Shown: positions 54,359 through 64,000 of the stretch, in pieces | Layout of the letters: every line of letters starts with the position of its first letter | Position numbering within the stretch: the stretch's first letter is position 1 | From: Chthoniobacteraceae bacterium | GTDB lineage: Bacteria > Verrucomicrobiota > Verrucomicrobiia > Chthoniobacterales > Chthoniobacteraceae | DNA: 64,000 bases | Direction: 5' to 3' | Assembly: GCA_947449735.1 (NCBI GenBank) | Contig: CANFTB010000013.1 | Coordinates: forward strand, 1-64,000 | Translations under genes and position numbers: made by a program | Notes under the pieces: model-generated | What the model was told of the DNA's origin: nothing | The model's input: only the letters and a program-made list of their open reading frames with translations | Database searches by the model: none

Positions 54359-55228
54359 ATGCATCCCTCACTGCGCGCCCTTATTTTCCGTGCATCGATC
54401 TTCTCCGCCGGCCTTTCGCTCTTCGCTGGCTGTCAGGCTCTCGCCGGCAAGGCGGCTGATGCGAAGACTGATGCCAAGTCCAAAGAGAAGACGGATTCCT
54501 CAGTCAAGGGCCCTGTGCCCCAAGCGGAGGCGCCGTGGAATGCCGCCGTCATTGCTGCCATCGACAAGCTTCCTTTGGGCGGTGGTTATTCCATCAGTGC
54601 TGACGCGAGGGACGCGCTCCATGCGGGAATCCGTTGGGAGGAGGAAAAACCCGTCCTCCGGCCGAAGGCGGCGCAGCCCAGTTTCTGCTCTGGTGCGACG
54701 TATCTCGTCTTTTTGGTGATGCTGGCGCAGGAGCAGCGCGCCCACAGGATTACGCTGACCCCCGATGTATGGCGTACACTGATCGTGGAAGGACAGGCAG
54801 ACGGCCAGGGCGTATGGGGGCGCTGGAATGCCAACGGCCCGGGAACCGCCCGGCTGTTTTTTGAAACGGGAGTGGGAACCAACTTCACCGACCTGAAACT
54901 GGCCAAGTCCGGGGACTTTATGAAGATCTTCTGGAACGACTCGATCGGAGCGTCGGAGAAGGGGCACTCCGTCGTGTTCATTGGAACCTCGAGCGAGAAG
55001 GGCGTGGAGACGGTGTCCTTCTGGAGCAGCAACGAACCGGGTGGTTATGGCACAAAGACAGTGCCCCGCAGCAAGATCAAGCGCATGGTGTTCTCACGGG
55101 TGGAGAATCCAGAGCGCTTGGATGCAGCGCCGAAGCTGCCCGAGAAGGACCAGTTTCTGTCTTCTCTGGAGGAAAAGACCGTCACCAGTGCGGAGGCGGG
55201 CGAGGCGATCGGCATTAAAAAGTGGTAG
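54359..55228 (+). CDS. Lipoprotein with papain/NlpC-like cysteine-peptidase fold (putative)
   Basis: 289 residues from ATG 54359. Lipobox FAGC gives acylation at C25, followed by a Lys/Asp linker. A Cys-His pair consistent with a papain-like fold is C110 (SFCSGATY) and H203 (GHSVVFIG), with a possible third residue in WSSNEPGG. This spacing fits NlpC/P60 or amidase-like wall enzymes, but the family assignment is mine from spacing and not certain. It diverges from the secreted nuclease gene (84 bases between their starts). Confidence 0.55.
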   Translation: MHPSLRALIFRASIFSAGLSLFAGCQALAGKAADAKTDAKSKEKTDSSVKGPVPQAEAPWNAAVIAAIDKLPLGGGYSISADARDALHAGIRWEEEKPVLRPKAAQPSFCSGATYLVFLVMLAQEQRAHRITLTPDVWRTLIVEGQADGQGVWGRWNANGPGTARLFFETGVGTNFTDLKLAKSGDFMKIFWNDSIGASEKGHSVVFIGTSSEKGVETVSFWSSNEPGGYGTKTVPRSKIKRMVFSRVENPERLDAAPKLPEKDQFLSSLEEKTVTSAEAGEAIGIKKW

Positions 55229-55308
55229 CTCGGGGTAGAGGCCTCATTTAGCTATGTCTGAGGCCCCGAGCTTGTTGACTGATTGTGAGCGCCGGGGCTT
55301 GCCGGCGC
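55229..55308. terminator. Double hairpin in a convergent gap
   Basis: First stem: CTCGGGG (55229-55235) and, after a bulge, GCCTCA (55241-55246) pair with TGAGGCCCCGAG (55259-55270). Second stem: GCGCCGG (55289-55295) with CCGGCGC (55302-55308). They lie between the lipoprotein and DUF1015 genes and probably end transcription in both directions. Confidence 0.6.
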
Positions 55309-55325
55309 CTGCTCGACCGCCGCTG

Positions 55326-56549
55326 CTAGAAGGTATGGATGAAAAGCCCGCTGCGAAGCTTGGGCTCGAACCATGTGCTCTTCGGTGGCATGATTTCGCC
55401 GGCATCGGCGATGTCCATCAGCTGTTCGAGCGTGGTCGGATACATCGAGAAAGCCACGGCGCACTCGCCGCTGTCCACACGGGTGACGAGTTCGCCCGTG
55501 CCGCGGATCCCGCCGACAAAGTCGATGCGCTTGCTGGTGCGGGGGTCGTCAATCCCGAGCAGGGGAGCGAGGAGACGTTCTTGAAGTCCGGTGACATCGA
55601 GGCGGCCGATGGGGCCCGCGTCGGTGGGAGGCTGCCATAACAGCTGGTACCATTTGCCACCGAGATACATCCGGATGTCCCCCGGTTGCGCAGGGTCGGG
55701 CGAGCCGGTTTCCGAAGTGCGGAAGACCACGCTGACCGCGCGGAGGAATTCCTCCGCGGTCTTCCCGTGAAGGTCCTTCACGAGGCGGTTGTAGGGCAGG
55801 ATGCGCAGCTGGCTTTCTGGAAAGAGAACGGTGAGGAACCAGTTGTAATCCTCGGATCCGGAGTGGCTCGGGTTTTGGGCCCGGCGCTCGCGGCCGACGC
55901 GCACCGCGCTCGCGGTCCGGTGATGTCCATCAGCGACGTAGGCGACGGGGACTTCCGCGAACGCCTTGACGAAGGCCTCGCCTCCCTCCACCCGCCACAC
56001 GGTGTGGCGGATGCCGTCCGGGGCGGTGAAGTTGTAAACCGGTTTCTGGGAATCCAGAATGGACTGGGTGATGCGGTTGATCTCCGCATGGTCCCGGTAC
56101 GTCAGAAAAACGGGTCCCGTGTCGGCGCTGAGGGTGTCGATAAGACGGGTGCGGTCGTCCTCTTTGTCTTTGCGCGTCTTTTCGTGCTTCTTGATGATGT
56201 CCTTCTCGTAGTCCTCGATATGGCAGACGCAGGCGAGGCCTGTTTGCACGTGGGCTCCCATTTGCTGCTGGTAGAGGTACACGCAGGGGCCTGTTTCCCT
56301 CACGAGCGATCCCGAGGATTCCAACCTGAGCAGAGCGGCTTTGGCCGTTGCGTAGACGATGTCGGAATAGGGGTCGGTGTGTTCGGGAAGATCGATTTCC
56401 GCCCGGTCCACATGAAGCAGGGAGTGCGGATTGCCGCCTGCGAGGGCTGCGGCCTCCTGGGTGTTGACGACGTCGTAGGGGACGCAGGCTACCTGGTCGG
56501 CCAAGGCGGGGGCGGGCACTAGGCCGCGGAAAGGGTGGATGCGAAGCAT
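55326..56549 (-). CDS. DUF1015 family protein
   Basis: 407 residues, typical for DUF1015: MLRIHPFRGLVPAP and PYDVVNTQEA at the start, VAYVADGHHRTASAVR in the middle (a conserved histidine pair) and GELVTRVDSGECAVAFSM near the end. The family is widespread, often described as a putative 4-phospho-D-threonate-like or kinase-related enzyme, but I do not assign a reaction. It follows parA on the same strand by 71 bases. Confidence 0.75.
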   Translation of the reverse strand: MLRIHPFRGLVPAPALADQVACVPYDVVNTQEAAALAGGNPHSLLHVDRAEIDLPEHTDPYSDIVYATAKAALLRLESSGSLVRETGPCVYLYQQQMGAHVQTGLACVCHIEDYEKDIIKKHEKTRKDKEDDRTRLIDTLSADTGPVFLTYRDHAEINRITQSILDSQKPVYNFTAPDGIRHTVWRVEGGEAFVKAFAEVPVAYVADGHHRTASAVRVGRERRAQNPSHSGSEDYNWFLTVLFPESQLRILPYNRLVKDLHGKTAEEFLRAVSVVFRTSETGSPDPAQPGDIRMYLGGKWYQLLWQPPTDAGPIGRLDVTGLQERLLAPLLGIDDPRTSKRIDFVGGIRGTGELVTRVDSGECAVAFSMYPTTLEQLMDIADAGEIMPPKSTWFEPKLRSGLFIHTF

Positions 56550-56620
56550 AGGGTGAGCAGGAAAACGGATTTGGAGGCGGCGGGCAAGCTGCGGAATGGC
56601 ACCGCGGGGTGGAGGGAAGT

Positions 56621-57382
56621 TCAGTGGCTTTTGACGAACTCCTTGGCAAGAGCACGGTAGGCGGTGGCGCCGAGACCGTTGGACTCGTACTCCATGATGG
56701 TCTTGCCGTGGCTGGGCGCCTCGCCGAGGCGGACGGTGCGCGGCACAATCGTTCGGAACACGATTTTGCCAAAGTGTTTATGGACCTCGGAAATGACCTG
56801 CTGCGCGAGGTTGTTGCGCATAAACATGGTCATGAGAATGCCGCCGATGTGGAGGCCGGGGTTGGCTCCGCAGTCGCGGATCTGGCCGACGATGGTGTCG
56901 ATCTTGGAAAGACCCTCGAGGGCGAAATACTCGCACTGGAGCGGGACGAGGAGTTCATCGGCGGCTGCCAGGGCGTTCGTCATGAGGATTCCCAGGGAAG
57001 GGGGACAGTCCATGAAAATGAAGTCGAACGGGGCGGCTTCCCTGAGGGGGACCAGTGCGTCGCGCAGGCGCGTGAGGTGGTCGTCTTCGCGCGCCACCTC
57101 GATTTCCGCGCCGGCGATGTTGATGTCGCCGGGGATGAGCCACAGGTTGTCCCTCCGCGTCGGGATGACGGCGTCCGCCAGCGTCCCCTGGTGCAGCAGG
57201 GCGGCGTAGACACTGTGTCCCTCGATGGGTTCGTGTCCCAGCGCGCTGGTTGCGTTTGCCTGGGGATCCAGATCCACGAGCAAAACTTTGAACCCGAGTT
57301 CGGCCAGAGCCGCCGCTAGGTTCACAGATGTCGTGGTCTTGCCCACGCCGCCTTTTTGGTTGGCAACCGCGATAACTTTCAT
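56621..57382 (-). CDS. parA: ParA/Soj chromosome-partition ATPase
   Basis: 253 residues from ATG 57382. Deviant Walker A KGGVGKTT (residues about 10-17), DLDPQANATSALG and MDCPPSLG are all typical of chromosomal ParA/Soj. It moves or positions the origin with ParB. No parB gene follows (the next gene is DUF1015) and none lies in the window. The open frame continues upstream for 47 non-conserved codons, which is why the internal ATG is used. It diverges from ruvC. Confidence 0.92.
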   Translation of the reverse strand: MKVIAVANQKGGVGKTTTSVNLAAALAELGFKVLLVDLDPQANATSALGHEPIEGHSVYAALLHQGTLADAVIPTRRDNLWLIPGDINIAGAEIEVAREDDHLTRLRDALVPLREAAPFDFIFMDCPPSLGILMTNALAAADELLVPLQCEYFALEGLSKIDTIVGQIRDCGANPGLHIGGILMTMFMRNNLAQQVISEVHKHFGKIVFRTIVPRTVRLGEAPSHGKTIMEYESNGLGATAYRALAKEFVKSH

Positions 57383-57479
57383 TTCAGGCCGATACTGTAG
57401 GTGATAATGGCGTTTTGAAAAGGGCTGGCTGCCGGATGATGCTTGTAGGTTGCAGACGAGGCTCCGTCTGGGTTGAGTA

Positions 57480-58040
57480 ATGGCGATGGAATCCCTCCCC
57501 GCACAGCCGGCAGTCGAACGCATCCTTGCCGTGGATCCCTCCCTGAGGGGAACGGGCTACGCGGTTTTGGAGCGTGTTCCCGGGGCCGGCCCCCGGGGTG
57601 CGACAGCTCTGCGGGCCCTGTCTTGGGGCGTGATCCGGAACGCGCCCGCGCTGCTGCAGTCCGAGTGTCTGGTTGCCATCCACGGGAGAATCAACGAGCT
57701 CATCACGGAGTTTTCGCCCAGGGAAGCCGCGTTCGAGTCCGTGATTTTTGTGCAAAGCTATAAAACGGCCATTGTCCTCGGGTGCGCGCGCGGCGCGGCC
57801 CTGCTCGCCGCGGCGTCCAGGGGGCTCCCGGTCTTTGAATACGCGCCAAGGCGGGTCAAACAGGCGGTGGTCGGCAGGGGGGGGGCGGAAAAGGAGCAGG
57901 TGGCGTTCATGGTGCGGGCGCTTCTGGGATTGACCGAGACGCCGTCGGCGGACGCCGCGGATGCGATGGCTGTCGGATTGACCCATTTTCAGGCGCTGGA
58001 CCGCGTCAAGCTGCGCCTGGCACCACCGGAGAGGATTTAA
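57480..58040 (+). CDS. ruvC: Crossover junction endodeoxyribonuclease RuvC
   Basis: 186 residues (E. coli RuvC 173). Cleaves Holliday junctions. Acidic catalytic residues are visible in ILAVDPSLRGTGYAV, FESVIFVQSYKTAIVLGCARG and DAADAMAVG. No ruvA or ruvB is adjacent. It begins 97 bases from the parA start and is followed by lipB after 3 bases. Confidence 0.9.
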   Translation: MAMESLPAQPAVERILAVDPSLRGTGYAVLERVPGAGPRGATALRALSWGVIRNAPALLQSECLVAIHGRINELITEFSPREAAFESVIFVQSYKTAIVLGCARGAALLAAASRGLPVFEYAPRRVKQAVVGRGGAEKEQVAFMVRALLGLTETPSADAADAMAVGLTHFQALDRVKLRLAPPERI

Positions 58041-58043
58041 GCC

Positions 58044-58703
58044 GTGCAAAAGTTGCTTCAAACCGAATGGCTGGGAAGGGTTTCCTACGAGGCAGGCCAG
58101 GCCCTGCAGGAGCGGATTGTTGGTGAAAAGGCGATGGACCCCGGGCAACCGGATCGGCTGCTGCTTCTGGAACACGATTCCGTCTACACCACGGGGCGAT
58201 CCCAGTCTTTGTCGGGGAGCGAGTTTGGCGGACTGCCGCATCCGGTGCTGCAGATTAACCGGGGGGGCAAAGTGACCTACCACGGACCGGGCCAGTTGGT
58301 GGGCTATCCGCTGCTGGATTTGCGCCGCAGGGGACAGGACCTGCACAAGCACCTGCGTTACTTGGAGGAGGGCTTGCTTGAATTAAGCAGGCGGGTGGGG
58401 GTGGAAGCGCATACCCGGGAGGGTTTGACCGGCGTCTGGGTGGGGGAGCGCAAGCTGGCGTCCATCGGAGTCGGGGTGCGCAAGTGGATCTCCATGCACG
58501 GCTTCGCGATCAACGTGAACGGGGATCTCGCGGGATTCGAGCACATCACCCCCTGCGGCCTCGAGGGCGTTCGCATGACGAGCCTGGAGAGGGAAGGGGC
58601 GGCCGGTCTGAGCGTCGAGGAGGCGGCGCGGCTGGCGGCCGAGGTGTTTTGCGAACTCCCGGGATTTGCCGTCGGGCCGTTGGAAAAGCGAGCGGAGGGG
58701 TGA
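58044..58703 (+). CDS. lipB: Octanoyl-ACP:protein N-octanoyltransferase
   Basis: 219 residues, with a GTG start three bases after ruvC. It moves octanoate from ACP to lipoyl domains. Motifs RGGKVTYHGPGQLVGYP, GERKLASIGV with the catalytic Lys, and ITPCGL with the catalytic Cys match the family. Adjacent ruvC suggests co-transcription with no functional link. Confidence 0.93.
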   Translation: MQKLLQTEWLGRVSYEAGQALQERIVGEKAMDPGQPDRLLLLEHDSVYTTGRSQSLSGSEFGGLPHPVLQINRGGKVTYHGPGQLVGYPLLDLRRRGQDLHKHLRYLEEGLLELSRRVGVEAHTREGLTGVWVGERKLASIGVGVRKWISMHGFAINVNGDLAGFEHITPCGLEGVRMTSLEREGAAGLSVEEAARLAAEVFCELPGFAVGPLEKRAEG

Positions 58704-58757
58704 GCCCCGCGCGCGGTTTCCTACTGGGCTCCAATAGGTGCGGAGCGATTCGGGCGG

Positions 58758-59795
58758 CTACTGTTTGGGAGCAGGAGCGGGGTTTGGTTCACCCGGAAGC
58801 GCTTTTCCAAGACCGAGATCCGTCACTTTCACTCCCTTGCGGTAGCCCTTGAAACCGTAGAACCCCGGCTTGTATTCATCCACGAAATCCACGGCGGCCT
58901 TGGACGGAACATCCATCTGCAGACCCCAGTACACGCCGTTCACGACCATGCGCCGCAGGCCTTCGTTGACGAATTCGTTGGCCGCTCCCATCGTCGTGCA
59001 GAACACGCGGTTCGTGTTGCCAGACTCGTTTTGAAAGAGCCGGGTCCACGCGACGGCCATCATCGGGTCGTTGACGCCCTGCTCGACCTTGTCTTTGGAG
59101 CGGTTCTTTTTGTAGTCGGCCGCGGGTGAATCGGGAGTCATTCCCGCGAGCACCTTGCCGCGGAGCAGAATGGTGGCGTCTTCCGGCGGATAGGCTTCGT
59201 ACACGTCGGTGGTGCCGAATACGTCCTGGACGCCATGCAGCAAGGAGGAGCCTTCCGCTCCGGGTTCGACAACGGCCAGGGTAGCCTCCGACTTGTGCTT
59301 GCCCCAGTGGCTCACCCAACCCTCGCCGAGCACTTTCTTGCCGAAGCCTGCCAGCCTGTTTCCATTGAAGGCGTGCGTACTGGTCCGCAGTCCTATGATC
59401 GGCTTGCCGGCCAGGTATGCCTTTTCAAAACGTGCGGTGGTTTCTTCCGGCCAGTTCCGGAAGCGGAGGGAGAGCAGCAGCAGGTCCGCCGAATCGATGG
59501 CTTCGGGATCCGAGAGGCTTTTTCCTGCATCTGGGTTCACCGTTCCATCTTCGTCGACTGAGAACAGCACGGTGCATTTGAAGCCGTGCCTCTGGCTCAG
59601 GATTTTTGCGAGCATGGGGAGCGACTCCTCGGAGCGGTATTCCTCGTCTCCAGCCAGTAGGACCACGTGCTTGCCGTTGGCGGTGCCGGGCTTTGGTTCG
59701 AAGACGAGGGACGAGTCGGAGGCTGCGGCGGGCACGCCGAGGCACAGGGCGATGGCGCAACCGAGCTGGAGGGGGAGTGATTTGAGTCGGGTCAT
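58758..59795 (-). CDS. Secreted ThuA-domain protein
   Basis: 345 residues with a signal peptide (about 1-25). The rest is a ThuA/GATase-like domain: HVVLLAGDEEYRSEESLPMLA near 43-63, LRFRNWPEE, IGLRTSTHAFNG and RMVVNGVYWGL. Such proteins in this phylum often lie beside large PVC-type dehydrogenases and are thought to act in sugar turnover outside the cell. It is 76 bases after the next gene's stop on the same strand, so likely one unit. ATG 59795 is chosen for the signal peptide. Confidence 0.78.
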   Translation of the reverse strand: MTRLKSLPLQLGCAIALCLGVPAAASDSSLVFEPKPGTANGKHVVLLAGDEEYRSEESLPMLAKILSQRHGFKCTVLFSVDEDGTVNPDAGKSLSDPEAIDSADLLLLSLRFRNWPEETTARFEKAYLAGKPIIGLRTSTHAFNGNRLAGFGKKVLGEGWVSHWGKHKSEATLAVVEPGAEGSSLLHGVQDVFGTTDVYEAYPPEDATILLRGKVLAGMTPDSPAADYKKNRSKDKVEQGVNDPMMAVAWTRLFQNESGNTNRVFCTTMGAANEFVNEGLRRMVVNGVYWGLQMDVPSKAAVDFVDEYKPGFYGFKGYRKGVKVTDLGLGKALPGEPNPAPAPKQ

Positions 59796-59871
59796 GTGTA
59801 TTGAAGGTTGGGGGCGGTGATGGAAGCCTGGCAATCGTTCTTTAAAACGGAATCTGACTGCGCTGTTTTGG

Positions 59872-62580
59872 TTAGCGAATGTCTGCAAGCTCTTTGGCAG
59901 TCCAGGCACTGGTGCGGCCTGTGATTTCAGCGCGCACTTTAGAAACGTCGGCGGGCGCGACCACGGAGCCGTCGTTGTCCCAGTCACGCCGGATGTAAGT
60001 GAGGATGGCGGCCAGTTGTTCGTCGTTGAACATAGTGACGGCCGGCATCTCCATCTGCCAGGTGGTGCCTGCGACTTCGATCGGCCCTGTAAGGCCCTGG
60101 AGTATGATCCGGATCGCGCGGTTTGCCGGGCCGTTGACCCATTCCGAATTGACCAGGGTCGGCGCGAGCCCGGGAAGGCCGGCTCCGTTGGGCTGGTGGC
60201 ATGCAATGCAGACGGTGCCGTAGAGTTCCTTGCCTTTGGCAAACTGCAGTTTCTCTTCCGCGTTGAGCGGTGCAGGCGGGGGTTTGACGCCTTCAGGGAG
60301 GGGTTTTCCCGGCCAGCTCACCTGGCGGTTGATGCGCTCGAGGAGTTCGGCCGCCGCTGGTTTCGCTGAAGCCGCGAGGGCGCCGAGAGCCGGGGGTTCC
60401 TCAGACAGGTTGACCGGGCGCGGCCCCGAGCCTGGCCTGGCTTTCTTCGTCTTGTCGGGAGCTTTGCCAGCCATGCCCTCGAGAACAGCGACTTGGACGC
60501 TTCCGTTTGCGGGAAGCGCACCCGCGGCCGCGATCAGGGCTCCGATCTTTGCCGGATTGCGTTCGCTCATCACGCAGGCCGCCAGCGTCTTGAGGATGCC
60601 AGAGGAGAGCAGCCATTTAGAATCCGACGCAGGGAGGGCAAGAAGCTCCTGCAGATAAGCCAGTTCGTTGCCGGCGATTCCGGAAGCGATGCCCTGCGCA
60701 ACCAGGGGGGAGGCCGACGTTTTGAGAAGCGCCGTCAGTTTTTGGCGGACTTCGGCCGTGTTCGCCGCCGCGAGTTGAAAGGCGGCCAGCATTTGCACCT
60801 CCGGATCTTTGTCGTTCAGGAGCGCACCGAGGTCTGCAGTGGCTGAGGTGGGAATGAGCGGGGGCGTGGAGGCTTGGTTGGAGGGTGGATCTCCCTGAGT
60901 CTGAGCGGGCTGAAGCAGCGCGTACTGCCATGTGGCGTCCGTGAGCAGGCGAATGCCAGCCGCCCGTATTTTTGGCTCTTTGTCTTTGAGGGCTGCCTGG
61001 ATCGTCTCATGAGAAAGAGCGTGCAGTCCTTCGAGAGTCCAGAGGGCGTGGATGCGGCTCTGGCGGGTCTTTCCCGTGCGGAACAGCTTTTCCAGCGCCT
61101 GCTTTACGCTGAGGTCGCCCGATTCCACAATCAGCCGCTGGGCGTTGTCGCGGACCCATCCGTTTTTGTCGGAAAGCATCGGGACGAGCGCGGCCGGCGA
61201 GGCAGGAAGCTGCACGGTCTTGGGTTTGGAGCCGTCGGGCACGATCCGGTAGATGCGGCCCAAACTAATGGGCTGCTCGAGTTTGCGTTCCTCGATGTTG
61301 GCGGCGAGGTAGTACGAAAGGAAGACCTTGTGCTGGATGACTCCTCGCGCCATGTCGACGATGTAGAGCGCTCCATCCGGACCGGTGAGCGCGTTCACAG
61401 GCCGGAAACGTTCGTCCGTGGAGGTGAGGAATTCGTGGTCCTTGTAGGCGTTCTCGGCCGAGATGGAGCCCGACTGGTCTTTCAACTTGAGGCGCTTCAC
61501 CAGGTTTCCTGCGGGCTCTGGAACAAAGGCATTGCCCTGGAAATCAGCCGGGAAAAGGCCGCCTCTGTAGATGCCCGCGCCGCAGGTGGCTGTGGTTGCC
61601 GCCTGGGTGCCGTCCTCGCGCAGGCCCTTCGGAGCGTATCCGCGGTTGATGCCGGGATTGGGGTGGCCGGGCCATACGGTCTGGTCTTTGATTACCTGCA
61701 CGTTGATCGCCGTGCGTTCGCTGAGGCGCGGGTTGCGGTTGTACCAGAGCGGCGGCACGAGGTCGGTGCGGAGCAGGTCGCTGTTGTAATTGAAGAATTG
61801 GCGGCCCCAATCGTCCTGGGAGCGCCCCCACTGGCCCGACTTGCCGGCTAGTGCGCTGGTAAAGACGCCCTGCTGGTACTGGTATTTCAGGGTGTGGAGG
61901 CTGAAGGTGATCCAGTTGTCGAGGGCATAGAGCGGGCTGTTGGGCAGGTACTCGGGTTGACCGCCGAGGGTTCCGACCTTGTCGTCCACCAGCTCGCTGG
62001 CATCGGCAACGCCATCGTGATTGGTGTCCCGGTAAAAGGTCAGATCGGGCGGGGTGACGACCAGGACGCCGTCGCCGGTGGCAATCACAGCGCGCGGCAT
62101 GACGAGGTTGTCCACAAACACGGTGGCTTTGTCGTACACGCCGTCACCATTGGTATCCTCGAGAAGCTTGATGCGTCCAACGGACTGGTCCTCCCCCGTG
62201 GCGTCCATGTCGGGCATGTAACCCCGCATTTCCACGACATACATGCGGCCTTTTGCGTCCCAGGTGACAGCCACGGGCGTCTCCACCAAGGGCTCTGCTG
62301 CCACGGTTTGGATTTTAAATCCCGGAGGAAGTTTAAAAGTTTTCAGCGCCTCCTCGGGGGAAAGGACCGGGGGCACCGGCGGACGGAAGGGCCGTTCGGG
62401 GTCTTCCGGACCGCCTCCCTGTCTCTTCTTTTTTGCCGGCTGGCCGGGAATTGCGGCGGTTACGGGAGGCGCCTGGACGTTTGTAGTATTCTCCGCGGCT
62501 GAAGGTTGCTGGGCAGGGGCGGGGGGCGGCGCGCAGGAGGAGGCCAGGATGCAAAATCCGATTTGGAGGCGGCGTTTCAT
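59872..62580 (-). CDS. PVC-type membrane-bound dehydrogenase with HEAT-like repeats and cytochrome c domain
   Basis: 902 residues. A short signal (lipobox-like SSCA near residue 15) and a Pro/Lys-rich linker lead to a beta-propeller-like dehydrogenase domain (about 70-440; AVTWDAKGRMYVVEMRGYMP, DTNGDGVYDKATVF, DTNHDGVADASE). An Ala-rich helical repeat domain (about 460-700) follows, then a C-terminal cytochrome c domain with CIACHQ (heme-binding CxxCH, near 795) and the sixth-ligand Met in WQMEMPAV. This domain order is typical of the PVC superfamily, where such proteins probably oxidise sugars and pass electrons through heme. Its 3' neighbour is the ThuA gene. Confidence 0.85.
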   Translation of the reverse strand: MKRRLQIGFCILASSCAPPPAPAQQPSAAENTTNVQAPPVTAAIPGQPAKKKRQGGGPEDPERPFRPPVPPVLSPEEALKTFKLPPGFKIQTVAAEPLVETPVAVTWDAKGRMYVVEMRGYMPDMDATGEDQSVGRIKLLEDTNGDGVYDKATVFVDNLVMPRAVIATGDGVLVVTPPDLTFYRDTNHDGVADASELVDDKVGTLGGQPEYLPNSPLYALDNWITFSLHTLKYQYQQGVFTSALAGKSGQWGRSQDDWGRQFFNYNSDLLRTDLVPPLWYNRNPRLSERTAINVQVIKDQTVWPGHPNPGINRGYAPKGLREDGTQAATTATCGAGIYRGGLFPADFQGNAFVPEPAGNLVKRLKLKDQSGSISAENAYKDHEFLTSTDERFRPVNALTGPDGALYIVDMARGVIQHKVFLSYYLAANIEERKLEQPISLGRIYRIVPDGSKPKTVQLPASPAALVPMLSDKNGWVRDNAQRLIVESGDLSVKQALEKLFRTGKTRQSRIHALWTLEGLHALSHETIQAALKDKEPKIRAAGIRLLTDATWQYALLQPAQTQGDPPSNQASTPPLIPTSATADLGALLNDKDPEVQMLAAFQLAAANTAEVRQKLTALLKTSASPLVAQGIASGIAGNELAYLQELLALPASDSKWLLSSGILKTLAACVMSERNPAKIGALIAAAGALPANGSVQVAVLEGMAGKAPDKTKKARPGSGPRPVNLSEEPPALGALAASAKPAAAELLERINRQVSWPGKPLPEGVKPPPAPLNAEEKLQFAKGKELYGTVCIACHQPNGAGLPGLAPTLVNSEWVNGPANRAIRIILQGLTGPIEVAGTTWQMEMPAVTMFNDEQLAAILTYIRRDWDNDGSVVAPADVSKVRAEITGRTSAWTAKELADIR

Positions 62581-62678
62581 GAGGGGAGGACCTTGGAATG
62601 GTGTCTTGTGGGGGCCAAGACTACCCGGAACAGGGGCGTCTTGCTAGGCGCCTTGATTCGGGGAACGCAGTTGCGGCA

Positions 62679-63823
<1,145 letters not shown>

Positions 63824-63844
63824 ACGCCTCGATTTGGTTTTGCG

Positions 63845-63872
63845 GCGCTGGGGGGGAGTCCTCCCCCGGCGC
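63845..63872 (+). terminator. Hairpin between gapA and pgk
   Basis: GCGCTGGGGG (63845-63854) pairs with CCCCCGGCGC (63863-63872), 10 bp with one T-G wobble. It may be an attenuator, lowering pgk relative to gapA, or an RNA-stability hairpin. No T-run follows directly. Confidence 0.55.
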
Positions 63873-63930
63873 TCGCCCTTTCCGTCGGGTTAAGGCGGAT
63901 TTTTTCAACTCACTTCCAGCTCTCCTGATT

Positions 63931-64000
63931 ATGTCCAAACTTTCCGTCCGTGACCTTTCCCTTTCCGGCAAACGCGTCCTGCTTCGCGTGGATTTCAACG
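63931..64000 (+). CDS. pgk: Phosphoglycerate kinase (5' end only)
   Basis: The first 23 codons (start ATG 63931) are in the window. The segment KRVLLRVDFN is the typical N-terminus of phosphoglycerate kinase. The gene continues past the right edge. It lies 107 bases after gapA with a hairpin between. Confidence 0.85.
   Translation, partial: MSKLSVRDLSLSGKRVLLRVDFN

Overview
The window looks like chromosomal DNA of a Verrucomicrobiota bacterium, probably an Opitutales/Opitutaceae-type member. This is inferred from high GC content, a PVC-type membrane-bound dehydrogenase/cytochrome c protein beside a ThuA-like protein, a PstC with a large insert, several long Ala/Pro-rich secreted proteins of no recognised family, and weak Shine-Dalgarno signals. 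No rRNA gene, intact tRNA gene, CRISPR array or complete insertion sequence was seen.

Layout. 1-1391 is the AT-richer right end of what looks like an integrated island. It holds the last codons of a type III restriction/helicase-like gene, a DUF4268 protein, and a tRNA 3'-end fragment (1368-1391) that should mark the attachment site. 1.6-9.9 kb carries a short-chain dehydrogenase, leuCD with a divergent LysR regulator, a secreted SUMF1-domain protein, a small phospholipase-D-fold protein and a large secreted CehA/PHP metallohydrolase. 10-15 kb is sbcC-sbcD followed by a broken copy of the 3' end of a sigma-54 regulator gene. 15.6-22.8 kb is a phosphate-starvation unit: a triple 11-bp Pho box, porin, pstS, a terminator, pstC, pstA, pstB and phoU.

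22.8-29.7 kb carries purA-uppS-sigma-54 response regulator on the minus strand and serA-pepA on the plus strand. 29.7-34.2 kb is a two-gene unit for a membrane-bound Pls/PosA-type nonribosomal peptide synthetase and a divergent phosphopantetheinyl transferase, the best candidate for an unusual product. 34.4-42.6 kb holds a cell-wall amidase, an ACT-domain protein, an unknown secreted protein, guaB, pgl-sixA-fabG, and an acetate-type symporter with its DUF485 partner. 42.7-50.8 kb is a minus-strand cluster: lepB, a small membrane-anchored protein, two tandem paralogous secreted helical proteins and a cytoplasmic protein built from about a dozen 32-residue repeats. 50.9-58.7 kb holds a lipoprotein, a NYN-domain protein, a 45-residue basic protein, a CLC channel, a secreted PLD nuclease, a cysteine-peptidase-like lipoprotein, a DUF1015 protein, parA, ruvC and lipB. 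58.7-62.6 kb is the ThuA-like/PVC dehydrogenase pair. The window ends in gapA and the first codons of pgk.

Working together. The 15.6-22.8 kb genes form one phosphate-uptake regulon. purA, guaB, serA, leuCD, fabG, pgl, gapA and pgk are core metabolism. The sigma-54 regulator has Glu where the phosphorylated Asp should be, so it may act without a kinase. Coordinates, motifs and repeats were read directly from the sequence. Family names come from motif and architecture recognition without a database search.
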